Source: Candidatus Latescibacterota bacterium (lineage in GTDB: Bacteria > Latescibacterota > MWCZ01). Taken from it: DNA of 64,000 nt. Position 1 is the first letter of the stretch. Each line of letters begins with the position of its first letter. A program made the translations under genes and the position numbers. The stretch lies in contig JAKJDF010000001.1 in assembly GCA_022706085.1 (NCBI GenBank), forward strand, positions 232,526 through 296,525, written 5' to 3'. This document shows positions 34,786 to 43,502 of this stretch, in pieces. Under the pieces are notes generated by a model. That model was given only the letters and a program-made list of their open reading frames with translations. It was not told the DNA's origin and searched no databases.

Positions 34786-35616
34786 TTACGACAGTTCCGC
34801 CAGGGCGCGCTCCATTTCGTCTTTGCCGGGCGCCTTGCCGTGGTATTCGTTGTCATTTTCCATGAATGACACCCCTTTGCCCTTCGTCGTTTTGGCGACG
34901 ATGACAGTGGGACGGCCTGTTTGTTCCTTTGCGGCTTCCAGAGCATGGACAACCTGATGCATCGAATGCCCATCAATGTCGAGCACACGCCACCCGAACG
35001 CTTTCCACTTATCAACCACAGGGCACACGTTCATGATCTCGTCCGTCGAACCATCAAGCTGGTAACGATTCCGATCGAGAATCGCGATCAGGTTTTCCGT
35101 TTTGAAATGCGCCGCCGCCATCGCAGCTTCCCAGACTTGGCCTTCTTCGATTTCGCCGTCACCGAGAATGACGAATACGCGGCTGTCACTGCCATCCATG
35201 CGCAGGCCAAGCGCCATTCCAAGACCTATCGAGAGGCCCTGGCCGAGCGATCCGGTCGAGGCTTCGATGCCCGGAAGATCCTTCGCAGAAGGATGCCCCT
35301 GCAGCCGGCTGTTCAACTTGCGGAGCGTCAACAGCTCCTCTTTCGGGAAATAACCGGTTCCCGCCATCGCAGCATACACAATGGGCACCGCGTGCCCCTT
35401 GCTCATGATGAAGCGGTCGCGCTTCTCCCACGACGGATTCTGCGGATCATGCCGCATCACCCGGAAATAGAGAGCGGCCACGATATCCGCCGCGGAAAGC
35501 GAGCCTCCCGGATGCCCTGACTTCGCCTCATACAGCATGCGAATCACGTCTCTACGCAATTCCTTCGCGGTTTTTTCAAGCTGGGGAACGGTCTGCGGAG
35601 GGCCGTATTGAGCCAT
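34786..35616 (-). CDS. Transketolase, N-terminal subunit
   Basis: A 276-residue diphosphate-binding half-transketolase. Conserved features are SGHPGGSLSAADIVAALYF, MSKGHAVPIVYAAMA, GSLGQGLSIGLGMALG, and the metal-diphosphate motif GDGEIEEGQVWEAAMAAAHFKTENLIAILDRN. It binds Mg-TPP and pairs with the downstream subunit. The frame is open 38 codons earlier, but GGGAGG 5 bases before ATG 35616 and the homology decide the start. It begins the operon after a 680-base intergenic region. Confidence 0.93.
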   Translation of the reverse strand: MAQYGPPQTVPQLEKTAKELRRDVIRMLYEAKSGHPGGSLSAADIVAALYFRVMRHDPQNPSWEKRDRFIMSKGHAVPIVYAAMAGTGYFPKEELLTLRKLNSRLQGHPSAKDLPGIEASTGSLGQGLSIGLGMALGLRMDGSDSRVFVILGDGEIEEGQVWEAAMAAAHFKTENLIAILDRNRYQLDGSTDEIMNVCPVVDKWKAFGWRVLDIDGHSMHQVVHALEAAKEQTGRPTVIVAKTTKGKGVSFMENDNEYHGKAPGKDEMERALAELS

Positions 35617-36296
35617 GAAAACCTCCCGAAAAAGACAGAAGAAAACTCCTCGCGGTCCGTGTACTCGGTGCGCGGAAACGAACGACTCACCGACTCTTTG
35701 AAAATACAAACCGCTCCGTACCGGAACCAATGACGCGTGCCAGTGATTCGTGACTCAGGCCGTGAGTGCCGGGCTTCTCCCGGGGAGACGCGATCGCGTC
35801 CTTCAAGCGGCCCTCCAGGGAACGCAAGCAGGCTCGCGCCGTTCCGCGCCAGCGCGCGACGATGTTGGTCAGGACGCCGCACGAACGTTATTATCAGTAC
35901 GCGCTTCCATCGAATTCAATCGAACGCGCTCCGCGCGTACGAAACTTCATGCGGCGGAGGTCGGGGTTCTCCTCCTTGTACATGCCCCCCTTTCGGATCA
36001 CCGTTGTGGTAACCTGATCCCGTGCAACCACTCGGCGCCGTCCAGGTGAATTCGCACACACAATCCGCAGCACGAGCGTCATCAACAACGGCGTACGCCA
36101 GTAGGTTAACATTCTTTCCGTTAAGAACTTATCAGATCGCTCTTCGCTTCACCTTACGTATGACTCTTTCGAAAGATTTGGCGAGGGAGCAGTTTGTCGC
36201 GTACGATGTGTCATGTATATTTCGTGCATTCGCATTCCGGGAAATGCCCCCTGATGATCATCCCAAATGGTATCCGCTTCAAGAGGGAGTTTGTGA
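35617..36296. other. Long intergenic region between divergent operons
   Basis: No convincing gene on either strand. It should contain the promoters of the transketolase operon (minus) and the HTH-nSTAND3 gene (plus). A short inverted repeat TTAAC-N9-GTTAA (36106-36124) lies about 90 bases before the plus-strand promoter candidate. Nothing recognisable as a riboswitch or tRNA was found. Confidence 0.5.
36194..36221 (+). promoter_or_regulatory. Candidate promoter of the HTH-nSTAND3 operon
   Basis: TTGTCG (36194-36199) and TATATT (36216-36221) are 16 bases apart. The predicted leader is about 70 bases, ending in AGGGAG before ATG 36297. Confidence 0.4.
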
Positions 36297-38435
36297 ATGA
36301 CTGACCCGACCGGCCTCGACAGCGAACTGGAACTCCATCGGTGGATGGGGGCGAGAATCCGTCAGATACGTGTTACCAAAAACATGACACAGGACGAACT
36401 TGCCCAGCGGATGGGAACGCAGAGGCCTGCAGTTTCGAACTGGGAAAACGGAATCAACATGCCCAGTTTGTTTACTCTGCGCAGGATGGCCGCCACCTTC
36501 GGCGTCTCCCTGCGGCAGCTGATCGAACCGGATTCGGAAGACGTGGCGGACGTGCCGATGATTCCCCTCGACACTGCCGTGGACCGGCCGGGCCTCGAAC
36601 GGTGGATACGGCTGTACGAGCGACTCACAGAACTCGGAGACTCCGGGCAGCGTCTGCTTCAAACGACCTTGCGCATTTTTGGTCGGCTCGGAGCTCTCGG
36701 GGACAGCGGAAGCGGGCAGATAGTGTATTCATCAGTCCTTCACGCGATCCAGGAGGCACTGAATTTCGGGCTCACAGTCCTCTCCAAGGACGATGCCCGG
36801 CGGACGATTCTATTCCTCAGGGAGACCGGCCTTGTCGCGGATACGAAGGCGGACCAGGATCGGTTTGCCCATCTCCACCAGGTGTTCGTGCCGCCCGCCG
36901 GATACGTAGATCTTCTCGCGCGTATGACGCACGAACGACGAGTTGTCGTGATCACCGGTGAGCCCCACCAGGGCAAAACGTTCGTAGCGACCAAGCTTCT
37001 CGCCGATATCGCGGAACACGGGTATCGCCCGATCGCGCTCATGGGCTGTTTTGCAGGACTTGCCAGCGACACCGCACGAGCCGAAATACGCCTCGGAAAC
37101 TGCCTCCGTTCGGGACACGCGGTGCTGCTGGACGATCCATTCAGCCCGGATGCGGGTGCGCTGGCCCTGCGCGAGTTCGCAACGAACCCCAATCTGGCGC
37201 TGAACCTCGTTGCGGAGGCTGATTGCCGTCTCATCATCACAGCGACGGCAGACGCATTGAAACAGCGTCCCGACGTGGCCAGACAACTGGCACCATATGA
37301 ATGGTCACTGGCGGAGAAATACGAGCCCACCTCCTTCGTACGAATGGTGATCAACTACAGTGAAATCTACCACCCGGGCGCGAGAGAGCCGATTGTCGCC
37401 TCACACGAGGGTTTGTCAAGCCCGCATGCGGTGGAGCGATCATTCGCGGTTGCGACTGACAACAAGCAGACCATACGCCGCAGATCAGCGGGAATTCGCC
37501 GCGAAGGGATAGAGGCGATCACCGTGGCGGACTACGAAACGCTGGACAATGCCGAGCTTGCATTCCTTTTGCTTTCGCGGCACGTTCCGCTTCCTGCTCA
37601 CGAGCTCTACTCGATTTTCACGCGCCTGGACATCCGGGGAATAGGCGGGACAGTTCCGGCGTACGACGTGCTGATGGATGACCTGCGGCGCTGGCTTCTG
37701 GTTTCCAAGCAGGGCGAAGCAACGAACATCGGTTTTTATCATCCGTCTTACGTGTCCGCGCTGGACAGTGTTCTGCGGGAACGCGAACGGGTTCAACGGC
37801 TGGCTGGCCTGGTGTTGAGGGAACTCGTCACGGCAGGAGATCCGTACCTCGATCGCGCAGCGATATCGCTTCTTTCGGTGATTTCTGGCGCGGGAGCGGC
37901 GACTCTCAGCAGCCTGTTGGGTGAGGCGGGGCTTATTGATAGCGTTCTTCTCGATAAGGCGGATCGTGCTGTCGCCAACCTCGTCCGCGGCGCAATGGGA
38001 GACCAGGGCGAACAACTTGCAGCAGGTCTGAAAGGCCTGTGCGAGACTTCCTTCACCAAACGGTATCTGTCGTCGTTCTCGCTGATTTCCGCGCCGGCAG
38101 CCGGCGCACGCGCCAACTCAGGATCACCCGAACAAATGTGGAACGACATGGCGAAAGCGTATCTGTCGGACAACTGGCAGGTGAATCGTGATCTCCTGAC
38201 AGTCCTCGCAAGCGCTGTGCTCAGTGGAAACGCTCGAGTTCGGGCACTTGCCGGAACGCTGGCGATCGTTCGAGGGTCCCAACACGACGCTCGTTTTTGC
38301 GCCAGAATGATCGAGCCGTTGCAGAACGACCACCAAAAAGGCGTAACAAGGTGCACAAAACGCGCGTTGCTCGATTGCTTTGACCTCGTGCCCGAGAGCG
38401 CTCGCGATCAACTCCTGGCGGCAACCGGGCTTTGA
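36297..38435 (+). CDS. HTH-nSTAND3 ATPase regulator
   Basis: A 712-residue protein. Residues 15-75 are an XRE/Cro-type helix-turn-helix (IRQIRVTKNMTQDELAQRM, RPAVSNWENGINMP). Residues 190-420 are a STAND-class P-loop ATPase of the nSTAND3 kind: FVPPAGYVDLLARM, Walker A GEPHQGKT (residues 221-228), Walker B AVLLDDPF (about 275-282). The rest is helical and may form an effector-sensing superstructure. STAND ATPases act as ligand-gated oligomerising switches in transcription, apoptosis-like signalling and phage defence. Here the helix-turn-helix and the downstream aldo/keto reductase (24 bases) and isomerase argue for a catabolic regulator, but a defence role is not excluded. Confidence 0.8.
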   Translation: MTDPTGLDSELELHRWMGARIRQIRVTKNMTQDELAQRMGTQRPAVSNWENGINMPSLFTLRRMAATFGVSLRQLIEPDSEDVADVPMIPLDTAVDRPGLERWIRLYERLTELGDSGQRLLQTTLRIFGRLGALGDSGSGQIVYSSVLHAIQEALNFGLTVLSKDDARRTILFLRETGLVADTKADQDRFAHLHQVFVPPAGYVDLLARMTHERRVVVITGEPHQGKTFVATKLLADIAEHGYRPIALMGCFAGLASDTARAEIRLGNCLRSGHAVLLDDPFSPDAGALALREFATNPNLALNLVAEADCRLIITATADALKQRPDVARQLAPYEWSLAEKYEPTSFVRMVINYSEIYHPGAREPIVASHEGLSSPHAVERSFAVATDNKQTIRRRSAGIRREGIEAITVADYETLDNAELAFLLLSRHVPLPAHELYSIFTRLDIRGIGGTVPAYDVLMDDLRRWLLVSKQGEATNIGFYHPSYVSALDSVLRERERVQRLAGLVLRELVTAGDPYLDRAAISLLSVISGAGAATLSSLLGEAGLIDSVLLDKADRAVANLVRGAMGDQGEQLAAGLKGLCETSFTKRYLSSFSLISAPAAGARANSGSPEQMWNDMAKAYLSDNWQVNRDLLTVLASAVLSGNARVRALAGTLAIVRGSQHDARFCARMIEPLQNDHQKGVTRCTKRALLDCFDLVPESARDQLLAATGL

Positions 38436-38459
38436 GCCTTTTTCGGATTGGAGTGTTCC

Positions 38460-39392
38460 ATGGAATACAGAATTCTTGGACGAACAGGCCTCAAGGTAAG
38501 CGAAATCGGTCTGGGCGCTCTGGAAATCGGCAGAGACTGGGGAATCCCCGTAGGTACAGATTTCGGACGCCCGGATGAAAAAGGCGCAGAACGCCTCTTG
38601 AACGCCGCGCTGGACGCCGGCATCACACTCATCGACACGGCGCCCGCGTACCAACTGAGCGAAGAAAGAATCGGGAAGGCAATCAGTTACCGCCGCCACG
38701 AGTTCGTGCTGGCAACGAAGGTCGGCGAACGGCTCAACGACGGAGACGCGAAATCGCATTACGACTATTCCTTTGAAGCCACGCTGGCGTTCGTGGAGCA
38801 AAGCCTTCGGCGCCTTCGAACGGACGTTATCGACGTCCTGCAAATCCACAGCGCGTCGATCGACGTCATCCGGGCAGGAGAAACCCTGCGGGCCATGAGG
38901 AAAATGCAGGAACAGGGCAAGGTCCGGTTTGTAGGCATGACAGGAAATGTCGACGCGGCATTGGAGGCAGTGAAAACGGGAGATTACGACACGGTGCAGG
39001 TTTCGTACAATGTCGTATACCGCGAGGCGGAGAACGAGCTGTTTCCTTTGTGTCTGGATAACAACATCGGCGTAATCATCAAAGATGGACTTGCAAGGGG
39101 GGCGTTGACCCCGAAAGTGTCGGCGTTGCCGGATGACGCAAAAAAACAGAAAATGATCGGCGAACGCTTGATTTCAGAGTGTGTTGCGAAATCCCTCCAC
39201 CCGAATGCGTACCCGAAGTCGCTATCTGATTTCGCATTGCGCTTCGCGTTGCATCAGAAAGCGGTCACCTCGGTGATTGCGGGAACGCGGAAAGTCGAGC
39301 ACCTTCTGGCGAACGTGGGAGCCTCTGACGGGCGAAGGCTGACCGACGAAATGGTCCGGAGAGCAATTGAAATAGTTGATTCGGTGGAGTGA
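38460..39392 (+). CDS. Aldo/keto reductase
   Basis: A 310-residue (beta/alpha)8 oxidoreductase. The catalytic tetrad is in view: D and Y in DTAPAYQLSE, K in ATKVGE, and H in LQIHS. The opening EYRILGRTGLKVSEIGLGALEIG is typical of the AKR5/YdhF and L-fucose or galactose dehydrogenase-like branch. It reduces or oxidises a sugar or aldehyde with NADP(H). The ATG at 38460 follows GGAG by 6 bases. It sits 24 bases after the HTH-nSTAND3 gene and 27 bases before the isomerase-like gene; cotranscription is likely. Confidence 0.9.
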   Translation: MEYRILGRTGLKVSEIGLGALEIGRDWGIPVGTDFGRPDEKGAERLLNAALDAGITLIDTAPAYQLSEERIGKAISYRRHEFVLATKVGERLNDGDAKSHYDYSFEATLAFVEQSLRRLRTDVIDVLQIHSASIDVIRAGETLRAMRKMQEQGKVRFVGMTGNVDAALEAVKTGDYDTVQVSYNVVYREAENELFPLCLDNNIGVIIKDGLARGALTPKVSALPDDAKKQKMIGERLISECVAKSLHPNAYPKSLSDFALRFALHQKAVTSVIAGTRKVEHLLANVGASDGRRLTDEMVRRAIEIVDSVE

Positions 39393-39419
39393 GTTGACCC
39401 TCGACGAAAGGCAGTGGAA

Positions 39420-40193
39420 ATGATCGCGTTGTCTGGGTGCGCGGAAGCATTGTTCACGAAACTTCCCTTCAACGAACGAATTGCCGCGATCGCGGAACTG
39501 GGGCTTCCGGCGTTCGAGTTCTGGGGGTTTGCGAACAAGGACATCCCCGGAATTCGTGCAGTGATGGATAAAACAGGACTGGCTGTTTCCTCGATCTCTT
39601 GCGATACGGCAGGGCCGCTCGTCGACCCGTCCAAACGGCCGGCGTTCCTGCCCGCGTGCAAAAAATCCATCGAGGTTGCGCACCTGCTGGGCTGCAAGAC
39701 ACTCATTGTCACCGTGGGGCAAGAGATACCCGGAGTCAGCCGAAAGGAGCAGCACCAGTCAATTGTGGACGGACTGAAGACCGTGGTTCCGTTGGTCGAG
39801 GACGAAGGGGTGACATTGGTCATCGAACCGCTCAACGTCCTGGTGAATCACAAAGGCTATTTTCTGGCAACAACAGCAGAGGGAATATGTCTGGTTGACG
39901 AAGTTGGAAGCCCGAATGTGAAGCTTCTCTATGATATCTACCATCAACAAATCACTGAAGGTAATCTGATCGACACGATCAAGGCGAATGTCGCAAAAAT
40001 CGGCCATTTTCATATGGCGGACGTTCCCGGGCGCCATGAGCCGGGAACGGGGGAGATCAACTACGAGCAGGTGTTCCGGGCAATTGCCGAGACTCCGTAC
40101 TCTGGTTACATAGGTCTCGAGCTGTGGCCAACAAAGCCAGAAAAGGAAGCGCTCGCATCAACTATGGCGTGGGCCAAGCGTTATTTCGGTTAG
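39420..40193 (+). CDS. Hydroxypyruvate isomerase-like sugar isomerase/epimerase
   Basis: A 257-residue xylose-isomerase-like TIM barrel. The metal-binding glutamate, aspartate, histidine and glutamate stand in VIEPLN, LLYDIYHQQ, GHFHMADVPGRHEPGTGEINY and GLELWP. The last of these runs matches Hyi, which converts hydroxypyruvate to tartronate semialdehyde, more closely than other family members. L-ribulose or inosose substrates remain possible. An in-frame GTG at 39414 is open, but AAGG at 8 bases favours the ATG at 39420. A strong bidirectional terminator follows 22 bases after the stop. Confidence 0.85.
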   Translation: MIALSGCAEALFTKLPFNERIAAIAELGLPAFEFWGFANKDIPGIRAVMDKTGLAVSSISCDTAGPLVDPSKRPAFLPACKKSIEVAHLLGCKTLIVTVGQEIPGVSRKEQHQSIVDGLKTVVPLVEDEGVTLVIEPLNVLVNHKGYFLATTAEGICLVDEVGSPNVKLLYDIYHQQITEGNLIDTIKANVAKIGHFHMADVPGRHEPGTGEINYEQVFRAIAETPYSGYIGLELWPTKPEKEALASTMAWAKRYFG

Positions 40194-40214
40194 GAGAAGA
40201 AAGCTCCGGAAAGG

Positions 40215-40252
40215 AAAGAGGCCCTTGCCGCGTGGCGGAAGGGGCCTCTTTT
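40215..40252. terminator. Bidirectional rho-independent terminator
   Basis: AAAGAGGCCCTT and AAGGGGCCTCTTTT form a long stem with one bulge around a GC-rich loop. T runs are present on both strands, so it ends both the isomerase operon (plus) and the tRNA-Leu transcript (minus). Confidence 0.85.
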
Positions 40253-40256
40253 GATT

Positions 40257-40343
40257 TGGTGCGGAAGGGGAGACTTGAACTCCCACGAGCTTGCGCTCAC
40301 TGGACCCTGAATCCAGCGCGTCTACCAATTCCACCACTTCCGC
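40257..40343 (-). tRNA. tRNA-Leu (CAG)
   Basis: An 87-base class II tRNA. On the minus strand the acceptor GCGGAAG pairs with CTTCCGC, the anticodon arm CTGGA-TTCAGGG-TCCAG gives anticodon CAG, a long variable arm follows (GAGCGCAAGCTC), and the T loop has GTTCAAGTC. The terminal CCA is encoded (40257-40259). It decodes CUG. Confidence 0.97.
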
Positions 40344-40427
40344 ACAAGTAGAAGGATCTAGAAATTTACCCGAATCGCCGCCTTCCGTCAACTGTTTCGA
40401 CGTCTTTTCGAGTAACGAGACACAGCG

Positions 40428-41561
40428 TCACATGTCTGCGATCGCCCCGTCCGGGTGGTACCATTTCACCTGATCCCGTTCCTCGTACGGATGCTTTGCA
40501 ATCTCCTCGAGATTGAGGTCAATTCCGAGCCCCGGAAGCGTCGGGCGCTTCAGTCTGCCGTTTTCAAGCTCGATCACAGGCGTGTACACAAGATCACGCC
40601 ATGGCATGTCATCGAAAATGTGCTCCTGAATGAGGAAGTTGGGAATGCAGAAATCCACCTGAACGCACGCGGCCGTTGCAACGGGACCGTACGGGTTGTG
40701 CGGTGCAGTAGCCATGTAATACGTCTCCGCCATCGCCGCGATCTTTTTGGCCTCCATGATTCCACCGCAATGGCAGAGGTCGGGCTGAACAACCGATGCA
40801 ATCTGCCGTTCAATGATCTCGCGCAGCCCCCACCGTGTATACAGGCGTTCACCGGTCGCGATGGGCGTTTTCGCGTGGCGGGCGATTTTCGCCATTGCTT
40901 CGACATTTTCCGGAAGGCAGGGCTCCTCGATAAACAAGGGCTCATACGGACGCATGACTTCCTCTGCGAGGATCGCCATGGACGGACTCAACCGACCGTG
41001 GAAATCAATCATGATGTCCACGTCATTCCCGGCGAATTCGCGGAAACTGGCGATTTTTTCCTCCGCTTCACGGATCGGTCTCATCGAGTCAACGTAATTC
41101 ACGGCGGGGAAAGGGTAGATTTTGAACGCGTCAACCCCTTTTGCAATCCACTTCCTGCCCCGTTCGATCAGGCTTTCCGGGGTCCCGTCCCCAAGATTGC
41201 AGTAAAAACGAACCTCATCCCGCACATGGCCCCCCAGAAGCTCGTACACCGGAACTCCAAGCAGCTTTCCTTTGATATCCCAGAGAGCCATTTCGACTCC
41301 ACTTATGGCGCTGCAGAGAACAGGACCTCCTCGCCAGAATGCATGACGATACATCTCCTGCCATAGGTATTCCACACGTCGTGGGTCCTTGCCGACGATT
41401 TCCCTCCGGAGTTCCTCGATTGCGGCACGCATGGTGTGTTCTTTGCCGTACAGAGAGCCTTCACCCACCCCGTACACGCCCTCATCCGTGGAAACCTTCA
41501 CGAAAACCCAGTTACGCCCGCCTGCCTGGCACACGAAGTGCTCAACTGCCGTTATCTTCAC
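40428..41561 (-). CDS. Galactonate dehydratase-type enolase superfamily enzyme
   Basis: A 377-residue mandelate racemase/muconate-lactonising enzyme homologue. Metal ligands are D186 (IMIDFHGR), E212 (FIEEP) and E237 (ATGERLYTRWG); H188 after the first ligand and the late APHNPYGP segment match the D-galactonate dehydratase (DgoD) group. It should dehydrate an aldonic acid to a 2-keto-3-deoxy acid. It starts with GTG overlapping the TGA of the previous gene (GTGA), so translation is coupled. It is last of a four-gene operon with a URO-D homologue, a methyltransferase-like gene and a glycosidase-like gene. Confidence 0.9.
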   Translation of the reverse strand: MKITAVEHFVCQAGGRNWVFVKVSTDEGVYGVGEGSLYGKEHTMRAAIEELRREIVGKDPRRVEYLWQEMYRHAFWRGGPVLCSAISGVEMALWDIKGKLLGVPVYELLGGHVRDEVRFYCNLGDGTPESLIERGRKWIAKGVDAFKIYPFPAVNYVDSMRPIREAEEKIASFREFAGNDVDIMIDFHGRLSPSMAILAEEVMRPYEPLFIEEPCLPENVEAMAKIARHAKTPIATGERLYTRWGLREIIERQIASVVQPDLCHCGGIMEAKKIAAMAETYYMATAPHNPYGPVATAACVQVDFCIPNFLIQEHIFDDMPWRDLVYTPVIELENGRLKRPTLPGLGIDLNLEEIAKHPYEERDQVKWYHPDGAIADM

Positions 41562-42748
41562 GATGTAATCCCTTCTCGATCGAGGTAGAGCAACGCACCG
41601 TCTCCCGGGGCAAGCCAGACGTGGAATGAAGCGAAGGCGTCACTTCGCGACAGTTTCACCGGGCCCGATACGCCGCCGCTGGTGCGGTTTGCTTCGCGAT
41701 ATGCGGCAAATTCCGGCTTGACCCTTATCTCCGCCGCCACACTCCGTTCCAGGGAGCGGTTCACCACGATGAGAGCGGGAACGTCTCCGTCCATGAACTC
41801 GCCCACCGAGATCGGCACATCGCTGGAACCAACTACGAATCGCGGTACATAGTCTTCTTTCGGCAGAAAGCCCTTGAACGGCACCGGCGTGTGCCACACC
41901 CCAAGGGACGTCAGGCGCAAGAGGTCTGCACCGATGTTCTGAATCTGGCGGTTTATGCGCCGAACCATCGGGTAATGCGAGGTCTGGTATCCGAACTCGT
42001 CGATGATCGCGTCTCGGAAATTCTCAGGAGTAACGGTCCAGTACGTGAAATAACTGATCCCTTTGCCCCCGTAGGCGAGTGTCATCCACACCTGCCACCG
42101 GAGATCTGCTTCCGAAGGATTCCGACAGCTGTGAAACGCGAGGGACAACACAATCTGCCAGAAATCTTTTCCCGCTTTGAGTGACTTTTCACGAACAACC
42201 GAGAGATTCGTGTAAAAAATGGGCCAGTCATTGCCGTCTTCCTGGATGGCGTAATGGTCGTAGCTCACCAACGCTGGCTGGACGATGTCCAGGTACCGCT
42301 GGACATGTTCCTCGTACGTCGCCGTGCCGAGTTGCTCTTCGTTCGCATAATTCGGGAAAAGATTGATGTAGGTGGGGTGCGCGGTATCCACGTTTTCAAA
42401 TTCCCGCGTGATTTCGGCGAGTGTCCCAAACTGGGAAGCTGGCGGTTCATCTGTCAGGTAGTATCCCCAGAGTGCCGGGTGCCAGGAGTAATCGAGGACC
42501 ACTTCTCTCACCGTGTCACGCCAGCCGGGGGACGCCGTCATGCCCGCGTGGACACGGCTATCCAGCACCATTCCCGTGATGTTGTTCTCTTCACACCAGT
42601 TAAGTTGCCGAACGATATCTTCGCGTCTTCCTGAAACCTGGGCGATCGTGAAGCCGGCTTCGGCGATTTCTTTGTATCTCTCCCGCGCCATAAAGTGAGC
42701 GGGCACCCCGCACCAGAAACTGATAGGAAATGGAATCTGAATTTTCAT
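41558..42748 (-). CDS. Glycoside hydrolase-like TIM-barrel protein
   Basis: A 396-residue protein with a barrel at about 15-300 and a small beta domain at the end. Motifs include FTIAQVSGRREDIVRQLNWCEENNITGMVLDSR, split over residues 32-66, WGYYLTDEPPASQFG (likely acid/base loop, DEP) and GKGISYFTYWTVTP near the expected nucleophile strand. The DEP and YFTYW context resembles proteins of the GH42-like and DUF4434-like groups. It has no signal peptide. The start at 42748 follows the methyltransferase-like gene by 10 bases. The exact family and substrate are unknown. Confidence 0.7.
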   Translation of the reverse strand: MKIQIPFPISFWCGVPAHFMARERYKEIAEAGFTIAQVSGRREDIVRQLNWCEENNITGMVLDSRVHAGMTASPGWRDTVREVVLDYSWHPALWGYYLTDEPPASQFGTLAEITREFENVDTAHPTYINLFPNYANEEQLGTATYEEHVQRYLDIVQPALVSYDHYAIQEDGNDWPIFYTNLSVVREKSLKAGKDFWQIVLSLAFHSCRNPSEADLRWQVWMTLAYGGKGISYFTYWTVTPENFRDAIIDEFGYQTSHYPMVRRINRQIQNIGADLLRLTSLGVWHTPVPFKGFLPKEDYVPRFVVGSSDVPISVGEFMDGDVPALIVVNRSLERSVAAEIRVKPEFAAYREANRTSGGVSGPVKLSRSDAFASFHVWLAPGDGALLYLDREGITS

Positions 42749-42758
42749 CGCGTTCCCC

Positions 42759-43502
42759 TCACCTGGCAGATACTTCAAGGCCTTCGCCATCAATCACAAC
42801 ATTCATGCTTGCGGCCATATTGGCGGTATCACGCACGAACGCCAGATAGTACGCCAATTTTTCGGCGCAGTTGACGCTGTTATGCGCGAGAACAATGCTT
42901 CCTTTCGGCATCTTGTCCCACGCAGCCTCCAGGATGTCGAGATAGACTCCCTTGCCACGACCGCCGGCACCGTCTGCATCGAGGTACAGCAGGTTGATGT
43001 CTCCGGTCATGCCTCGCACGAAATCAACGGCGTCAGCAGCCACACATTTCGCCACGCCGGAAGGATCTATGCGGCGCACATTCCGTTCCGCACGCGCCGC
43101 CTCATCCTGTTTTATCTCCAACCCGATAAGTCGTTCGGCACGATACACAGCGCCCGCTCCCACGGCGGCGCCGGCGTTGGAAATGAATGTGTTCCCACAG
43201 AAGACACCCGCCGCGACCATCGTCTTCGGTTGGGAAATGGCATTGACAGCCCATATCAGCCGTTGCTGGCGAGGAGTGATGGCCGTCCACGGGATATCAA
43301 AGCTGGCCGCCACCTGCGCCCGGAATGCAAGCATCTTGTCAGAATCGTACTGCGTGTGCGGGATAATTCCCGCTGCGCAAAGATGTTCCAGAGCCCGGTC
43401 CACGATACGTACTTCGTGTTCCAAGGGCTCCAGCTTGCGGTGTGGATCATGCATGTCCATCCGATAAGAGTCCCAGTCGGGACTGCGGAATTCAGCCGGC
43501 AC
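42759..43502 (-). CDS. SAM-dependent methyltransferase-like protein
   Basis: A 247-residue Rossmann protein. Motif I reads KTMVAAGVFCGNTFISNAGAA, motif II LIGLEIKQDEAARAERNVRRI, then AKCVAADAVDFVRGMTGDINLLYLDADG, which resemble class I O-methyltransferases and the cephalosporin hydroxylase-like group. A longer frame starts at 43625, but GGGAGAG 7 bases before GTG 43502 supports the shorter protein, overlapping the URO-D gene by 11 bases. The C-terminal SIVLAHNSVNCAEKLAYYLAFVRD is also typical. The substrate is unknown; its place between a URO-D protein and sugar enzymes suggests a modified sugar or small metabolite. Confidence 0.72.
   Translation of the reverse strand: MPAEFRSPDWDSYRMDMHDPHRKLEPLEHEVRIVDRALEHLCAAGIIPHTQYDSDKMLAFRAQVAASFDIPWTAITPRQQRLIWAVNAISQPKTMVAAGVFCGNTFISNAGAAVGAGAVYRAERLIGLEIKQDEAARAERNVRRIDPSGVAKCVAADAVDFVRGMTGDINLLYLDADGAGGRGKGVYLDILEAAWDKMPKGSIVLAHNSVNCAEKLAYYLAFVRDTANMAASMNVVIDGEGLEVSAR

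Noticed and set aside
33497-34957. Long plus-strand frame over the transketolase genes
   Set aside because: It opposes two clear half-transketolases and shows no coherent fold.
35894-36112. Short minus-strand frame in the 35.6-36.3 kb gap
   Set aside because: No recognisable motif; a good AGGAGG lies inside but the downstream frame is only 18-25 codons, so evidence is too thin.
36297-38435. Reading the HTH-nSTAND3 gene as a phage-defence system
   Set aside because: No toxic effector domain or other defence gene is adjacent, and two metabolic genes follow in the same transcript direction; kept only as a possible alternative.
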